In this document: positions 8,322-17,920 of the stretch, piece by piece
How positions within the stretch are numbered: the first letter of the stretch is position 1
How the letters are laid out: each line of letters opens with the position of its first letter
NCBI RefSeq assembly: GCF_001675285.1
Contig: NZ_LSGQ01000028.1
Span: forward strand, 1-64,000
DNA length: 64,000 nt
Source of the DNA: Elizabethkingia miricola
GTDB lineage: Bacteria > Bacteroidota > Bacteroidia > Flavobacteriales > Weeksellaceae
Direction: 5' to 3'
The notes under the pieces: model-generated
Database searches by the model: none
What the model saw: the letters and a program-made list of their open reading frames with translations, nothing else
What the model was told of the DNA's origin: nothing
Made by a program: the position numbers and the translations under genes

Positions 8322-11300
8322 ATGTTTAGAAAATATATAGAAAGACCGGTACTCTCTACCGTAATATCTATTATCATTGTGATATTAGGTATTTTAGGTA
8401 TTGTGAGTCTGCCGGTATCTCAATATCCTGACATTGCTCCGCCCACAGTAGTTGTGAATGCCAACTACATGGGAGCGAATGCGGATGTAGTACTAAAGAG
8501 TGTTATTATTCCGCTGGAAGAGCAAATTAATGGTGTAGAGGGGATGACCTACATGTCTTCTTCTGCAACCAACGAAGGATCAGCATCTGTTTCTGTATTC
8601 TTCAAGCAAGGTGTAAATCCTGATATTGCTGCAGTAAACGTACAAAACAGGGTTTCCCGTGCCAATAGTTTACTACCCCGTGAAGTAACGCAGGCCGGGG
8701 TAACGGTTGTAAAAAGACAGAGTTCCAACGTATTAATTTATACACTGAAGAGTGATAATCCGCAATACGACCAGGTATTTTTACAGAACTACATCAACAT
8801 CAACATCATCCCAAGAATGAAAAGGGTAAACGGGGTTGGTGATGTAACCGTATTCGGGACAAAAGATTACTCTATCAGAATCTGGCTGGATCCTGATAAA
8901 ATGGCTGCTTATGGGCTAGTTCCTAGTGATATTGGTGCAGTCCTTAATGAGCAAAACATTGAAGCTGCCCCGGGTAAAATGGGAGAGCAGGGAAAACAGA
9001 GTTTTGAATACACACTGAAATATAAAGGCCGTCTTACCAGTACAGCCGAATTTGAGAATATAGTATTAAAAGGAAATATTGGCGGACAAGTCTTAAGACT
9101 TAAAGATGTTGCCAAAATAGAATTAGGAGCTCAGGATTATTCCGGGAATACCTTTACAGACGGACAGGCTGCTATCGGGGTTGCTGTAGCACAGACGGCA
9201 GGATCCAATGCCCAGGAAGTTATCAACGGTTGTGTGGCAGTATTAGACAATGCCTCAACATCTTTCCCTAAGGGAATTACCTATACAACAATGGTAAATG
9301 CCAATGAATTCCTGGATGCCTCAATTGAAAAAGTACTTCATACCTTATTTGAAGCCTTTATCCTTGTATTCATCGTTGTATTTATATTCCTTCAGGACTG
9401 GAGATCTACATTGATTCCGGCGATAGCTGTACCAGTAGCAATTATCGGTACTTTCTTCTTCCTGAATCTCTTTGGATTTACGATCAACCTTCTTACCTTA
9501 TTCGCATTAATTCTTGCAGTAGGTATTGTTGTGGATGATGCTATTGTCGTCGTTGAAGCCGTTCATTCCAAGTTAGAGCAGGGTGAAAAATCACCTAGGC
9601 GTGCAGCTATTTCTGCGATGAATGACATCTCCGGAGCTATCATCAGTATTACACTTGTAATGTCTGCAGTATTCGTACCGGTGAGTTTTATCAGTGGCTC
9701 TGCCGGGGTTTTCTATAAACAGTTTGGTTTAACACTTGCAATTTCTATTGTACTGTCGGCAGTAAATGCATTAACGCTGAGTCCTGCGCTTTGTGCAATA
9801 TTCCTTAAGCCACATGCAGATCATGGTGAGGAGCATAAGAAAAATATTATGCAGCGTTTCTTCTCCAACTTCAATACTGCATTTACAGCGACTACAATGA
9901 AGTATACTCATGGTGTTAGTTTCCTTCTTAGAAGGAAGTGGCTTACATTAATTGCTTTATTAGGTTTTGCAGGGTTATTTGGCTGGCTGATGGTATCTAC
10001 ACCTAAAGCTTTCGTACCAAGTGAAGATATGGGAGGGATATTCTCGGATATTGCTTTGCCATTAGGAGCTTCACAGGAAAGAACCGAAGAAGTATTGTCA
10101 CAGATTGAGAAAGTAGTATCTAAAATGCCAGAAGTAGACCACATTATGAAAATTTCCGGAAGGGGGATGATCAGTGGTACGGGTAGTAACTACGGGATGG
10201 TCATTGTAAAATTGAAACCATGGGCACAGAGAACCGGTAAAGGTGAATCTCAGGATGCTGTACTTGGAAAACTGTATGCGCAAACTGCAGGTATTAAAGA
10301 TGCACGTATTATTTTCTTCGGAAGACCAACTCTTCAGGGGTTTGGTAACGCTGCAGGTTTTGAAATGCAGCTTCAGGATCAGAAGGGAGGTACAATTGAT
10401 GATCTGAATAAAGTAACCAATGACTTCATCGATGCTCTAAAGAAAAGACCGGAAATACAAAATGCTTATACATCATTTAACCCTAACTTTCCACAATACC
10501 TTATTGATGTGGATGTAGCATCCATTAAAAATGCAGGTTATTCGGTATCAGATGTATTGAATGTAATTCAAGGATATTTTGGTGGGGTATACGCTTCCAA
10601 TATTAACTTGTTTGGTAAACAGTACCGTGTAATTTATCAGGCACCACCTAATCAGAGAGCAAACGTAGAAAGCTTTGATGTAATGAAAGTAAGAAGCAGT
10701 ACAGGTGCTATGGCGCCGGTAAGCAGATTCGTTACACTGAAGAGAGTATACGGACCACAGAGTATCAGCCGTTTCAACTTGTTTACTGCTGTTACGGTAA
10801 ATGGTACACCAAATCCGGGATACAGTTCGGGTGATGCTATCCAGGCTGTTCAGGAAGTTGCTGCACAGGTAATACCATCTGGTTATGGATATGAGTTTTC
10901 CGGGTTAACAAGAGAAGAAATGAGCGCGGGTAGTCAAACGGTTATCATCTTTGCACTATGTTGTATCTTCGTATACTTCCTTCTTTGTGCACAGTATGAA
11001 AGTTATATGCTTCCGTTTGCCGTAATGCTATCATTGCCATTTGGTTTAGCAGGTGCATTATTCTTTACCTGGATTACCGGAACATCTAATAACATTTATA
11101 CACAGATTTCCCTGATCATGCTTATTGGTCTATTGGCGAAGAACGCGATTCTTATTGTCGAGTTTGCCCATGCAGCAAGATTAAAAGGTTTATCTATTGG
11201 TAAAGCTGCACTAAGAGGAGCACAGCAAAGATTACGTCCGATCCTTATGACATCTTTTGCCTTTGTATTTGGTCTTATACCATTGGCCATTGCTGCGGGA

Positions 11301-11474
11301 GCTGGAGCAGTTGGTAACAATGCTATTGGTATTGCGGCGATCGGAGGGATGCTTTTCGGAACAATCTTCGGAGTATTCTTTATACCAGTATTATTTGTCG
11401 TGTTCCAGTTCTTACACGAGAAGATTTCTATTAAGAACGAAGAAAGTGCGGATGTACCAAAACTAACAGATTAA
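8322..11474 (+). CDS. RND (HAE1) multidrug efflux transporter
   Basis: A 1050-residue proton-driven inner-membrane pump of the AcrB/MexB class. The N-terminus MFRKYIERPVLSTVISIII is typical. TM4 carries the proton-relay acids in VGIVVDDAIVVVEAV, TM10 has the matching Lys in LIGLLAKNAILIVEFA, and two large periplasmic loops flank a duplicated 2x6 TM layout. The docking and porter regions follow the family pattern (QYPDIAPPTVVV). It forms a tripartite complex with the adjacent adaptor and channel and probably exports hydrophobic drugs; substrates cannot be read from sequence. Four bases separate it from the channel gene. Confidence 0.97.
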   Translation: MFRKYIERPVLSTVISIIIVILGILGIVSLPVSQYPDIAPPTVVVNANYMGANADVVLKSVIIPLEEQINGVEGMTYMSSSATNEGSASVSVFFKQGVNPDIAAVNVQNRVSRANSLLPREVTQAGVTVVKRQSSNVLIYTLKSDNPQYDQVFLQNYININIIPRMKRVNGVGDVTVFGTKDYSIRIWLDPDKMAAYGLVPSDIGAVLNEQNIEAAPGKMGEQGKQSFEYTLKYKGRLTSTAEFENIVLKGNIGGQVLRLKDVAKIELGAQDYSGNTFTDGQAAIGVAVAQTAGSNAQEVINGCVAVLDNASTSFPKGITYTTMVNANEFLDASIEKVLHTLFEAFILVFIVVFIFLQDWRSTLIPAIAVPVAIIGTFFFLNLFGFTINLLTLFALILAVGIVVDDAIVVVEAVHSKLEQGEKSPRRAAISAMNDISGAIISITLVMSAVFVPVSFISGSAGVFYKQFGLTLAISIVLSAVNALTLSPALCAIFLKPHADHGEEHKKNIMQRFFSNFNTAFTATTMKYTHGVSFLLRRKWLTLIALLGFAGLFGWLMVSTPKAFVPSEDMGGIFSDIALPLGASQERTEEVLSQIEKVVSKMPEVDHIMKISGRGMISGTGSNYGMVIVKLKPWAQRTGKGESQDAVLGKLYAQTAGIKDARIIFFGRPTLQGFGNAAGFEMQLQDQKGGTIDDLNKVTNDFIDALKKRPEIQNAYTSFNPNFPQYLIDVDVASIKNAGYSVSDVLNVIQGYFGGVYASNINLFGKQYRVIYQAPPNQRANVESFDVMKVRSSTGAMAPVSRFVTLKRVYGPQSISRFNLFTAVTVNGTPNPGYSSGDAIQAVQEVAAQVIPSGYGYEFSGLTREEMSAGSQTVIIFALCCIFVYFLLCAQYESYMLPFAVMLSLPFGLAGALFFTWITGTSNNIYTQISLIMLIGLLAKNAILIVEFAHAARLKGLSIGKAALRGAQQRLRPILMTSFAFVFGLIPLAIAAGAGAVGNNAIGIAAIGGMLFGTIFGVFFIPVLFVVFQFLHEKISIKNEESADVPKLTD

Positions 11475-11477
11475 AAC

Positions 11478-12887
11478 ATGAAAAGAATAAATAATATATG
11501 GCTTTTTGCAGGTGCTGCGTCGATGCTGGTTGTTTCATGTAAAGTAACCGATCCGTACCATAAACCTGAAATTTCAAATGAAAAGCTAAACCGATTATAT
11601 GGTAAAGAAATCAATGCTCAGGATAGTTTGTCTACTGCAAACGTATCCTGGGATAAGATTTTCACGGATGCCAATCTACAGAATATTATCAGAAAAACAG
11701 TTCAGAATAATCTGGATCTGAAAATTGCAATTTCCAGAATTCAGCAATCTGACGCTTATTTCAAACAAAGTCAGATGGCCTTTTTGCCAACTATAAACGG
11801 AGGTCCGACAGCTACGATCTCAAAAAATAGTCCGGCAGCACAGGTTAATCCGCTTTTCCCTACACATCATATTGAAAACTTTCAATTAGGTATTAATACC
11901 GGTTGGGAAATCGATGTTTGGGGCAAGCTGGCTTCTGCTAAGAGAGCTGCTTATGCAACGCTTTTATCCAGTGATGCATCCAAAAGAGCTGTTCAGACCC
12001 AATTGGTAGCACAGGCAGCTACGCTTTATTATCAGTTGTTGGCTTTTGACAAGCAGCTTGAAATAACCAATCAGACTATCGATATCAGAAAGAAACAACT
12101 TGAAACCATTAAGGCATTAAAAGAAGGTGCAATCTTAACGGGAGCAGATGTTGCTCAGAGTGAGGCCAATTTATATGCTGCACAGGTTTCGGTTCCGGAT
12201 ATTGAACTGAATATTAAAACTACCGAAAATGCGCTGTCTCTGCTGATGGGCGAGCCGCCTTTAGAAATTGAAAGAAGCAGCATAGACGGACAAGCTGTTT
12301 ACTCAGATCTGAAAACAGGAGTTCCTTTACAGATGGTAAGAAACAGACCGGATGTGCAGATGGCAGAGTACAACTATCAGCAGACATTTGAAGCTTTGAA
12401 TGTGGCTAAAGCAGATGTTTTTCCTGCGCTTAACATCACGGCAGCATTTGGACTGTCTTCTCTGAAAATAAAGGATTTATTCAGAGATTCCTTTATGTAT
12501 TCCGCCAGCGGAGCTCTTAGCCAGGTTATTTTAGGTAAAGGAACCAAAAGAACTCAGGTTAAGGTTTCTGAAACTCAAAAAGAGCAAGCTTATCTTACTT
12601 ATGAGAAAAGCGTAATTACAGCCGGAACTGAAGTATCGAATGCTTTGTATTCATACCAAATGGCTGTAGCTAAAGAAAACACCAGAAAGCAACAAATTGA
12701 AACACTGGCGAAGGCTGTTGATTTCAATATGGAGTTGCTAAAATATACTTCTAAAACTAATTATACCGATGTATTAACGTCTGAGCAGAATTTACTGGCA
12801 GCACAACTTGCTGGAGTAAATGATAAACTGCAACAGTTGGTGGCTTCTGCTAATTTTTACAGAGCCGTAGGAGGAGGACAATTTTAA
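11478..12887 (+). CDS. Outer-membrane efflux channel lipoprotein (TolC/NodT family)
   Basis: A 469-residue outer-membrane factor. Lipoprotein signal with predicted lipidated Cys21 (MLVVSC), then two OEP repeats rich in long amphipathic helices (about 60-250 and 270-465). Family motifs include NTGWEIDVWGKLASA, RNRPDVQMAEYNY and the C-terminal TNYTDVLTSEQNLLAAQL. It completes the RND pump with the two preceding genes. Confidence 0.95.
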   Translation: MKRINNIWLFAGAASMLVVSCKVTDPYHKPEISNEKLNRLYGKEINAQDSLSTANVSWDKIFTDANLQNIIRKTVQNNLDLKIAISRIQQSDAYFKQSQMAFLPTINGGPTATISKNSPAAQVNPLFPTHHIENFQLGINTGWEIDVWGKLASAKRAAYATLLSSDASKRAVQTQLVAQAATLYYQLLAFDKQLEITNQTIDIRKKQLETIKALKEGAILTGADVAQSEANLYAAQVSVPDIELNIKTTENALSLLMGEPPLEIERSSIDGQAVYSDLKTGVPLQMVRNRPDVQMAEYNYQQTFEALNVAKADVFPALNITAAFGLSSLKIKDLFRDSFMYSASGALSQVILGKGTKRTQVKVSETQKEQAYLTYEKSVITAGTEVSNALYSYQMAVAKENTRKQQIETLAKAVDFNMELLKYTSKTNYTDVLTSEQNLLAAQLAGVNDKLQQLVASANFYRAVGGGQF

Positions 12888-12914
12888 GCGAGATATGAAC
12901 GTTAAACTAAAACT

Positions 12915-13316
12915 ATGGAACTAGAATTCAAAGACCATCTCAGCCCGATGCTGAAAGATGGAGTTATCAATTATCTTATTGATATCGACGGAACGATTAC
13001 GGACGATGTCCCGAATGAAGAACCGGAAAGGATGAAAACATGTAAGCCGTTTCCGGACGCGCTTGCAACCATCAACAGATGGTACGACGAAGGGCACCAG
13101 ATTTGCTTTTTTACATCCAGAACCGAGGATTTACGGGAAATTACCGAAACATGGCTGAGAGATAATGGATTTAAGTTTCATAGTGTTCTTTTGGGCAAGC
13201 CAAGAGGTGGGAATTACCATTGGATAGATAACCACCTGGTAAAGGCTACACGCTACAAAGGAAAGTTTACAGATATGATAGAAAAGAAAGTGAAAATAAA
13301 AGTTTTTAAAGATTAA
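12915..13316 (+). CDS. Small HAD-superfamily phosphatase-like protein
   Basis: A 133-residue protein with HAD motif I as Asp23-x-Asp25-Gly-Thr (LIDIDGTITDD) and a motif II-like FFTSRTE. Only a short cap-less Rossmann core is present. The usual acidic motif IV is not obvious; WIDNHLVKATRYKG near the C-terminus may replace it. From memory, close relatives in Bacteroidota are often labelled phosphoheptose isomerase, which the sequence does not support. It lies one base before the phosphoglycerate-dehydrogenase-like gene, suggesting co-expression; a role in phosphoserine or another phosphoester hydrolysis is possible but unproven. Confidence 0.75.
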   Translation: MELEFKDHLSPMLKDGVINYLIDIDGTITDDVPNEEPERMKTCKPFPDALATINRWYDEGHQICFFTSRTEDLREITETWLRDNGFKFHSVLLGKPRGGNYHWIDNHLVKATRYKGKFTDMIEKKVKIKVFKD

Positions 13317-13317
13317 T

Positions 13318-14271
13318 ATGAAAAAGATTTTAGCCAACGATGGGCTTTCAGGGAGTGGAATAAAAAAACTAATTAATTATGGCTTTCAGGTCATCACAGA
13401 TAAAGTTCCGCAGGAAGAACTAATCTCCTACATTAATACCAATCAGATCGATGTTTTATTAGTCCGTAGTGCAACAAAGGTACGCACGGATATTATTGAC
13501 AATTGTCCTTCTTTAAAGATTATCGGAAGAGGAGGTGTCGGAATGGACAATATAGATGTAGAATATGCCAGAGAAAAAGGGATAAAAGTAATTAATACTC
13601 CGGCAGCATCTTCTGAATCCGTTGCAGAGCTTGTATTCGCTCACTTATACTCCGGAATTCGTTTCCTTTATGATTCCAACAGACAAATGCCGGCTTCAGG
13701 AAATACCGAGTTCGAAAAGCTTAAAAAAGCTTATGCTGGTGGTATAGAGTTGCGTGGTAAGACAATAGGAATTATTGGTATGGGCAGAATTGGTATTGAA
13801 GTAGCAAGAATTGCTCTTGGACTTCGTATGAAAGTGATTGCTGCCGATACATTTGTAGGAAAAGCAAATATCGAAGTAGACTTCTATAATGGTCAGTCTA
13901 TCAATGTAGATATTATTACTGAACCGATTGAACAGATACTAAAAGAAGCTGATATTATTACATTGCATGTTCCTGCACAAAAAGGTTTTGTAATCGGGAA
14001 AGAGCAACTTGATATGATGAAAGATGGTGTAATGCTTATTAATTGTGCCAGAGGTGGTGTTATAGATGAAGAGGCGCTAATTGAAGCTCTGGACTCAGGT
14101 AAAGTACGCTTTGCCGGTCTGGATGTATTCGAAAATGAGCCAGCTCCTTCAGATAAGATATTAGCACATTCTAAGATTTCTTTGTCTCCGCATATCGGGG
14201 CAGCTACATTAGAAGCTCAGGATCGTATTGGAGAAGAATTAGCAGATCAGATCAACGAAATTTTATCGTAA
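13318..14271 (+). CDS. D-2-hydroxyacid (3-phosphoglycerate-like) dehydrogenase
   Basis: A 317-residue NAD-dependent enzyme of the SerA/D-isomer-specific 2-hydroxyacid family. Substrate domain with LLVRSATKVRTD and IGRGGVGMDNID, Rossmann domain with GKTIGIIGMGRIG (about 145-157), catalytic Arg in NCARGGVIDEEAL, Glu in FENEP and His in SPHIGAATLEAQ. It lacks a C-terminal ACT domain, so it is the short form. Likely first step of serine synthesis (3-phosphoglycerate to 3-phosphohydroxypyruvate), though serC is not adjacent and other D-hydroxyacids are possible. Confidence 0.88.
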   Translation: MKKILANDGLSGSGIKKLINYGFQVITDKVPQEELISYINTNQIDVLLVRSATKVRTDIIDNCPSLKIIGRGGVGMDNIDVEYAREKGIKVINTPAASSESVAELVFAHLYSGIRFLYDSNRQMPASGNTEFEKLKKAYAGGIELRGKTIGIIGMGRIGIEVARIALGLRMKVIAADTFVGKANIEVDFYNGQSINVDIITEPIEQILKEADIITLHVPAQKGFVIGKEQLDMMKDGVMLINCARGGVIDEEALIEALDSGKVRFAGLDVFENEPAPSDKILAHSKISLSPHIGAATLEAQDRIGEELADQINEILS

Positions 14272-14293
14272 ATACATTCAGTATAAAAATACA

Positions 14294-14321
14294 AAAGGCC
14301 GGAAGTTTTCTTTCGGTCTTT
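14294..14321 (+). terminator. Terminator after dehydrogenase
   Basis: Stem AAAGGCCGGAAG / CTTTCGGTCTTT with a TTTT loop and a T-rich 3' flank, 22 bases after the stop codon. Two G-T wobbles. Confidence 0.75.
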
Positions 14322-14452
14322 TTGTTTTAAAAATTAAAAATATACAAACCTTATAGGTTTATTTAAAAGAAAGTTAAGATTTATTTACTGTTTAAATTTT
14401 TTAAACTTTTGTATTAGTTTTATAGCTTTCACCATTAATAAAACCGTACAAA

Positions 14453-14478
14453 AAAGGCCGGAATATATTCCGGCCTTT
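14453..14478 (-). terminator. Terminator of mscL
   Basis: AAAGGCCGGAATATATTCCGGCCTTT is an almost perfect palindrome with A-run flank that reads as a U-run on the minus strand, 22 bases beyond the mscL stop. The 130-base AT-rich stretch between the two terminators (14322-14452) holds nothing recognisable. Confidence 0.8.
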
Positions 14479-14500
14479 CTTTATCTGATTAGAAGAGTAA

Positions 14501-14938
14501 TTAGTTCTTCTTTAATTGATCGCGAATTTCCATCAATAGCTTGTCAGTAGAAGATGGTTCTGCTGCAGGCTCGTCTGCTTGTTTCTTTTTCATTTTGTTA
14601 ATACTCTTAACCATTAAGAATACTACAAAAGCTAATAGTAAAAAGTTGATAGCAACTGTAATAAAGTTACCATAAGCAAAAATTGCTGCATCTGGTGCCA
14701 GTTCTTTAGCCTTAGCCAAAGTAGCGCCTGCCGGGATAAGCTCGGAGCCTTTTCCCATTGCAAAATAAATACTGCTGAAATCAGGTTTTCCTGCGATAGC
14801 AGCAACAATTGGCATTACAAGGTCATCGATTACACTGGTAACAATTTTACCGAATGCTCCACCAATAATTACCCCTACTGCCAGATCAAAGGCATTACCT
14901 TTAATTGCAAATTCTTTAAATTCTTTTATAAATCCCAT
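14501..14938 (-). CDS. mscL: Large-conductance mechanosensitive channel
   Basis: A 145-residue inner-membrane channel that opens under hypo-osmotic shock. N-terminal amphipathic helix and TM1 with FIKEFKEFAIKGNAFDLAVG and GVIIGGAFGKIVTSVIDDLV, a periplasmic loop (about 48-85), TM2 (FITVAINFLLLAFVVFLMVK) and a charged cytoplasmic helix (KSINKMKKKQ) ending in the usual LLMEIRDQLKK bundle. Length and motifs are standard. Own terminator downstream. Confidence 0.97.
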   Translation of the reverse strand: MGFIKEFKEFAIKGNAFDLAVGVIIGGAFGKIVTSVIDDLVMPIVAAIAGKPDFSSIYFAMGKGSELIPAGATLAKAKELAPDAAIFAYGNFITVAINFLLLAFVVFLMVKSINKMKKKQADEPAAEPSSTDKLLMEIRDQLKKN

Positions 14939-14979
14939 AGTGCTTTGTTTATTATTTGTACAACAAAAGTAATGAAAAA

Positions 14980-16215
14980 TTATTTTTCCAGTTTATTTTT
15001 TTTAGAATAAAGCATAATAGCAAAGCCTGCAAGCATAAAAGGAATACTCAAAACCTGTCCGGTATTAAGTCCGGCAAACTGAATAAACTCATCTCCCTGA
15101 GGCTCTTTAAGGAATTCTACAAAGAATCTGATTGCCCATAAGATAATGAAGAACAAGCCAAATAGCCATCCTTGCTGATATTTCTTATCAGTCTTACGGT
15201 AAAGGTACCAAAGAAGGATAAATAAAAGAACGTAACCTATTGCCTCAAATAACTGGCTAGGGTAGCGAGGTACAGTAATACCATATTCGCTGCTCTGCTG
15301 AGGGAATAATATTGCGAAAGGAGAATTAGGGTCTACCTGTTTCCCGATAATCTCAGAGTTGAAGAAGTTCCCCATTCTTACAAAAGCACCACCTAGAGCA
15401 ACTACAATTCCAAGTCTGTCATAAACCCAGAAAGGATTCTTTTTGATAATTTTATAGGAATAGTAAAGTGTTGTAAGGATTAGGGCTATTGTAGCACCAT
15501 GACTGGCAAGACCCGAGAATCCGGTAAACTTGAATTCAGGTTTTGTCTGAATAGGTAAAAACACAGACCAGAAGTCTTGTTTGAATAATTCTGGCTGATA
15601 GAAAATAACGTGTCCTAAACGAGCACCTAGTATTGTACCAATTAAAGTCCATGTAAAAAGGGGATCCAGGTATTTCTGGTCTACACCATCTATCTTGAAT
15701 ATTCTTTTCATCAGGATATAACCAAATCCAAATGCAAAAACGAACATTAAGCTGTAGAAGTGTAATGTAATAGGCCCTAACTTAAATCCTACAGAAGGAT
15801 CCCATATCTTATATGGAGTTTCCAGTTCAGCTTTCGCCCCTTCCTCTATATCATTTTGCGGATTCAGAGGCTTATAGAAATATTTGTAATCTTTTGGATT
15901 ACTGGTGTCTGCCGGTTGGAATTTTTTATTCAAAAGCTTGTAACCATGAATTTTATATTCCTCGAAAACAGGAGTAGAAGCATACTCGTTTACAGAACTG
16001 TTCAGAATAATCAGAATGTTACTGTTTTGGGGTTTCTGAGCGAAGCTTCCGAAATCCCTGCCGGATGTAGTGGCAAAGATTTTCACAGGTATTTTTTTCT
16101 CTTTGTTTACAATCAGTGTTCCGTCGGATAATCCGTCAGTGTGATTCTGAGAGAATAGTCCCTGAGCGAACAACGCAAAAACGAATAAGTAGATTCTTAG
16201 AAGAATATTGTTCAT
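14980..16215 (-). CDS. lgt: Prolipoprotein diacylglyceryl transferase with extra N-terminal domain
   Basis: A 411-residue protein. The C-terminal 270 residues are Lgt: seven TM helices with GARLGHVIFY, SGLASHGATIA and the signature VRMGNFFNSEIIG. Lgt transfers diacylglycerol to the lipobox cysteine of prolipoproteins, of which this window encodes many. Unusually, residues 1-130 form a signal peptide plus a soluble domain (KIPVKIFATTSGRDFGSFA... YKLLNKKFQPADTSN) absent from classical Lgt proteins of about 260-290 residues. It follows yidD by 17 bases on the same strand. Confidence 0.93.
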   Translation of the reverse strand: MNNILLRIYLFVFALFAQGLFSQNHTDGLSDGTLIVNKEKKIPVKIFATTSGRDFGSFAQKPQNSNILIILNSSVNEYASTPVFEEYKIHGYKLLNKKFQPADTSNPKDYKYFYKPLNPQNDIEEGAKAELETPYKIWDPSVGFKLGPITLHFYSLMFVFAFGFGYILMKRIFKIDGVDQKYLDPLFTWTLIGTILGARLGHVIFYQPELFKQDFWSVFLPIQTKPEFKFTGFSGLASHGATIALILTTLYYSYKIIKKNPFWVYDRLGIVVALGGAFVRMGNFFNSEIIGKQVDPNSPFAILFPQQSSEYGITVPRYPSQLFEAIGYVLLFILLWYLYRKTDKKYQQGWLFGLFFIILWAIRFFVEFLKEPQGDEFIQFAGLNTGQVLSIPFMLAGFAIMLYSKKNKLEK

Positions 16216-16232
16216 TTATAGATAGTTTATTA

Positions 16233-16472
16233 TTAACATTTATGTTTCTTGGGAACAGGATCATAGCCACTGCCTCCCCATGGATGGCAACTTAGTATTC
16301 TTTTGGCACCCAGATACCCTCCTTTAAACAGGCCGTGTATTTTTAATGCTTCAAGTGTATATTGCGAGCATGTGGGTGTATATCTGCAGTTTTTTCCCAG
16401 CCATGGTGATATAGCATACTGATAAAATCTTATCAGCATAACGAAAGGGAAAATCAGTATTTTATTTAACAT
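16233..16472 (-). CDS. yidD: YidD-family membrane protein insertion efficiency factor
   Basis: A 79-residue protein with the family signature [20 protein letters not shown] and the C-terminal [15 protein letters not shown]. An N-terminal amphipathic helix ([18 protein letters not shown]) precedes the conserved cysteines. YidD proteins help YidC insert inner-membrane proteins. Here it is paired with lgt rather than rnpA/yidC, so the unit groups two envelope-biogenesis functions. Confidence 0.95.
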   Translation of the reverse strand: MLNKILIFPFVMLIRFYQYAISPWLGKNCRYTPTCSQYTLEALKIHGLFKGGYLGAKRILSCHPWGGSGYDPVPKKHKC

Positions 16473-16561
16473 TCTCGACTTTAATACTCACAAAAATAGG
16501 CGAAATTTCTGTAAATTTGGAAACTTAAAGCATTAAATATTATGCTTTCTATTCTGATTTC

Positions 16562-17842
16562 ATGAGCACAAATATCCCTTTAGCAGAAAAACTGCGACCA
16601 AAGAATTTAGATGAAGTTATCGGGCAGGAACATTTAACCGGTCCAAATGGCCCTATACGTAAAATGGTAGAGCATGATACACTTAATTCTATAATATTCT
16701 GGGGCCCTCCGGGAACTGGGAAGACAACGCTTTCAGAGATTATTTCAGAGAATTCCGGAAGGAAATTTTTCAAACTCAGTGCCGTGTCCTCGGGTGTCAA
16801 AGATGTACGTGAAGTTATAGAACAGGCCAAGCAGCAGAATCTTTTCTCAGGCAAAAGTCCAATTCTGTTTATCGACGAGATCCACAGATTCAATAAGAGT
16901 CAGCAGGACAGTTTGTTGCATGCTGTAGAAAAAGGCTGGATTGTTTTGATCGGAGCAACGACCGAAAATCCAAGCTTTGAAGTAGTATCAGCATTGCTGT
17001 CAAGAAGCCAGGTTTATGTTTTAAAAGCTTTAGATTATGAAAAGCTTGAAAACCTTGCAGATGTTGCTGTCGAGCGATACAATAAAGATTCCGGAACAAA
17101 ATTCAGCTTAAAAGATAAAGCAGCATTTATCCAGTATTCCGGTGGTGATGCCAGAAAGCTTATTAATTCTGTCGAAATTGTACTGAATCAGTTTCTCCAT
17201 AGTAAGAAGACAGAAATTGAGAATGAAGATGTACTAAGTGTTCTTCAGGAAAATATGGCACTCTATGATAAAAATGGAGAGCAGCATTATGATATTATCT
17301 CTGCCTTTATAAAATCCATAAGAGGTTCAGATCCTAATGGTGCTGTCTATTGGCTGGCCAGAATGCTGGTAGGAGGGGAAGATATTAAATTTATTGCCCG
17401 CAGGATGCTTATTTCTGCTTCAGAAGATATTGGATTGGCAAACCCAAATGCTCTTATTATGGCTAATAATTGTTTTCAGGCAATTAATGTCATCGGTAAT
17501 CCGGAAGCAAGAATTCTTCTAAGCGAATGTGCGGTATATCTGGCAGTGTCGCCAAAGAGTAATTCGGCTTATATGGCAATTAACGATGCTATGAGCTTGG
17601 TAAAGCAAACTGGAAATCTTCCTGTGCCGCTGCATTTGAGAAATGCACCTACCAAATTGATGAAAGAAATGGATTACGGAAAAGAATACAAGTACGCTCA
17701 CAGCTACGAGGGTAGTTTTGTAGATCAGGAATTCTTACCTGAAGGGTTTTCCGGAACAAAATTCTATAATCCGGGGAATAACTCTACCGAGAAGAAAATA
17801 GATGCAGAACAGGAAAAGAAATGGAAGGGAAAATATAAATAG
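16562..17842 (+). CDS. rarA: Replication-associated recombination protein A (AAA+ ATPase)
   Basis: A 426-residue MgsA/RarA/WRNIP1-family ATPase that acts at stalled replication forks. Family start PLAEKLRPKNLDEVIGQEHL, Walker A GPPGTGKTT (about 49-57), Walker B ILFIDEIHRFNK, sensor 1 GATTENPSFEV, sensor 2 GGDARKLINSVEI, and a C-terminal tetramerisation domain (VYWLARMLVGGEDIKFIARR). Divergent from yidD across 89 bases. Confidence 0.96.
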   Translation: MSTNIPLAEKLRPKNLDEVIGQEHLTGPNGPIRKMVEHDTLNSIIFWGPPGTGKTTLSEIISENSGRKFFKLSAVSSGVKDVREVIEQAKQQNLFSGKSPILFIDEIHRFNKSQQDSLLHAVEKGWIVLIGATTENPSFEVVSALLSRSQVYVLKALDYEKLENLADVAVERYNKDSGTKFSLKDKAAFIQYSGGDARKLINSVEIVLNQFLHSKKTEIENEDVLSVLQENMALYDKNGEQHYDIISAFIKSIRGSDPNGAVYWLARMLVGGEDIKFIARRMLISASEDIGLANPNALIMANNCFQAINVIGNPEARILLSECAVYLAVSPKSNSAYMAINDAMSLVKQTGNLPVPLHLRNAPTKLMKEMDYGKEYKYAHSYEGSFVDQEFLPEGFSGTKFYNPGNNSTEKKIDAEQEKKWKGKYK

Positions 17843-17847
17843 ATTAG

Positions 17848-17903
17848 AAGTTAGAAGCACGAAGTCAAGAATATTCTTATTTCTAAATTCGTACTTCTAA
17901 CTT
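17848..17903. repeat. Inverted repeat between rarA and pheA
   Basis: AAGTTAGAAGCACGAA (17848-17863) and TTCGTACTTCTAACTT (17888-17903) are complementary at 15 of 16 positions. It lies between convergent genes and could act as a terminator in both directions. The left arm is part of a heptamer run (TTAGAAG twice), a style of intergenic repeat also seen at 25459. Confidence 0.55.
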
Positions 17904-17920
17904 TGTATTTCGTACTTAAA

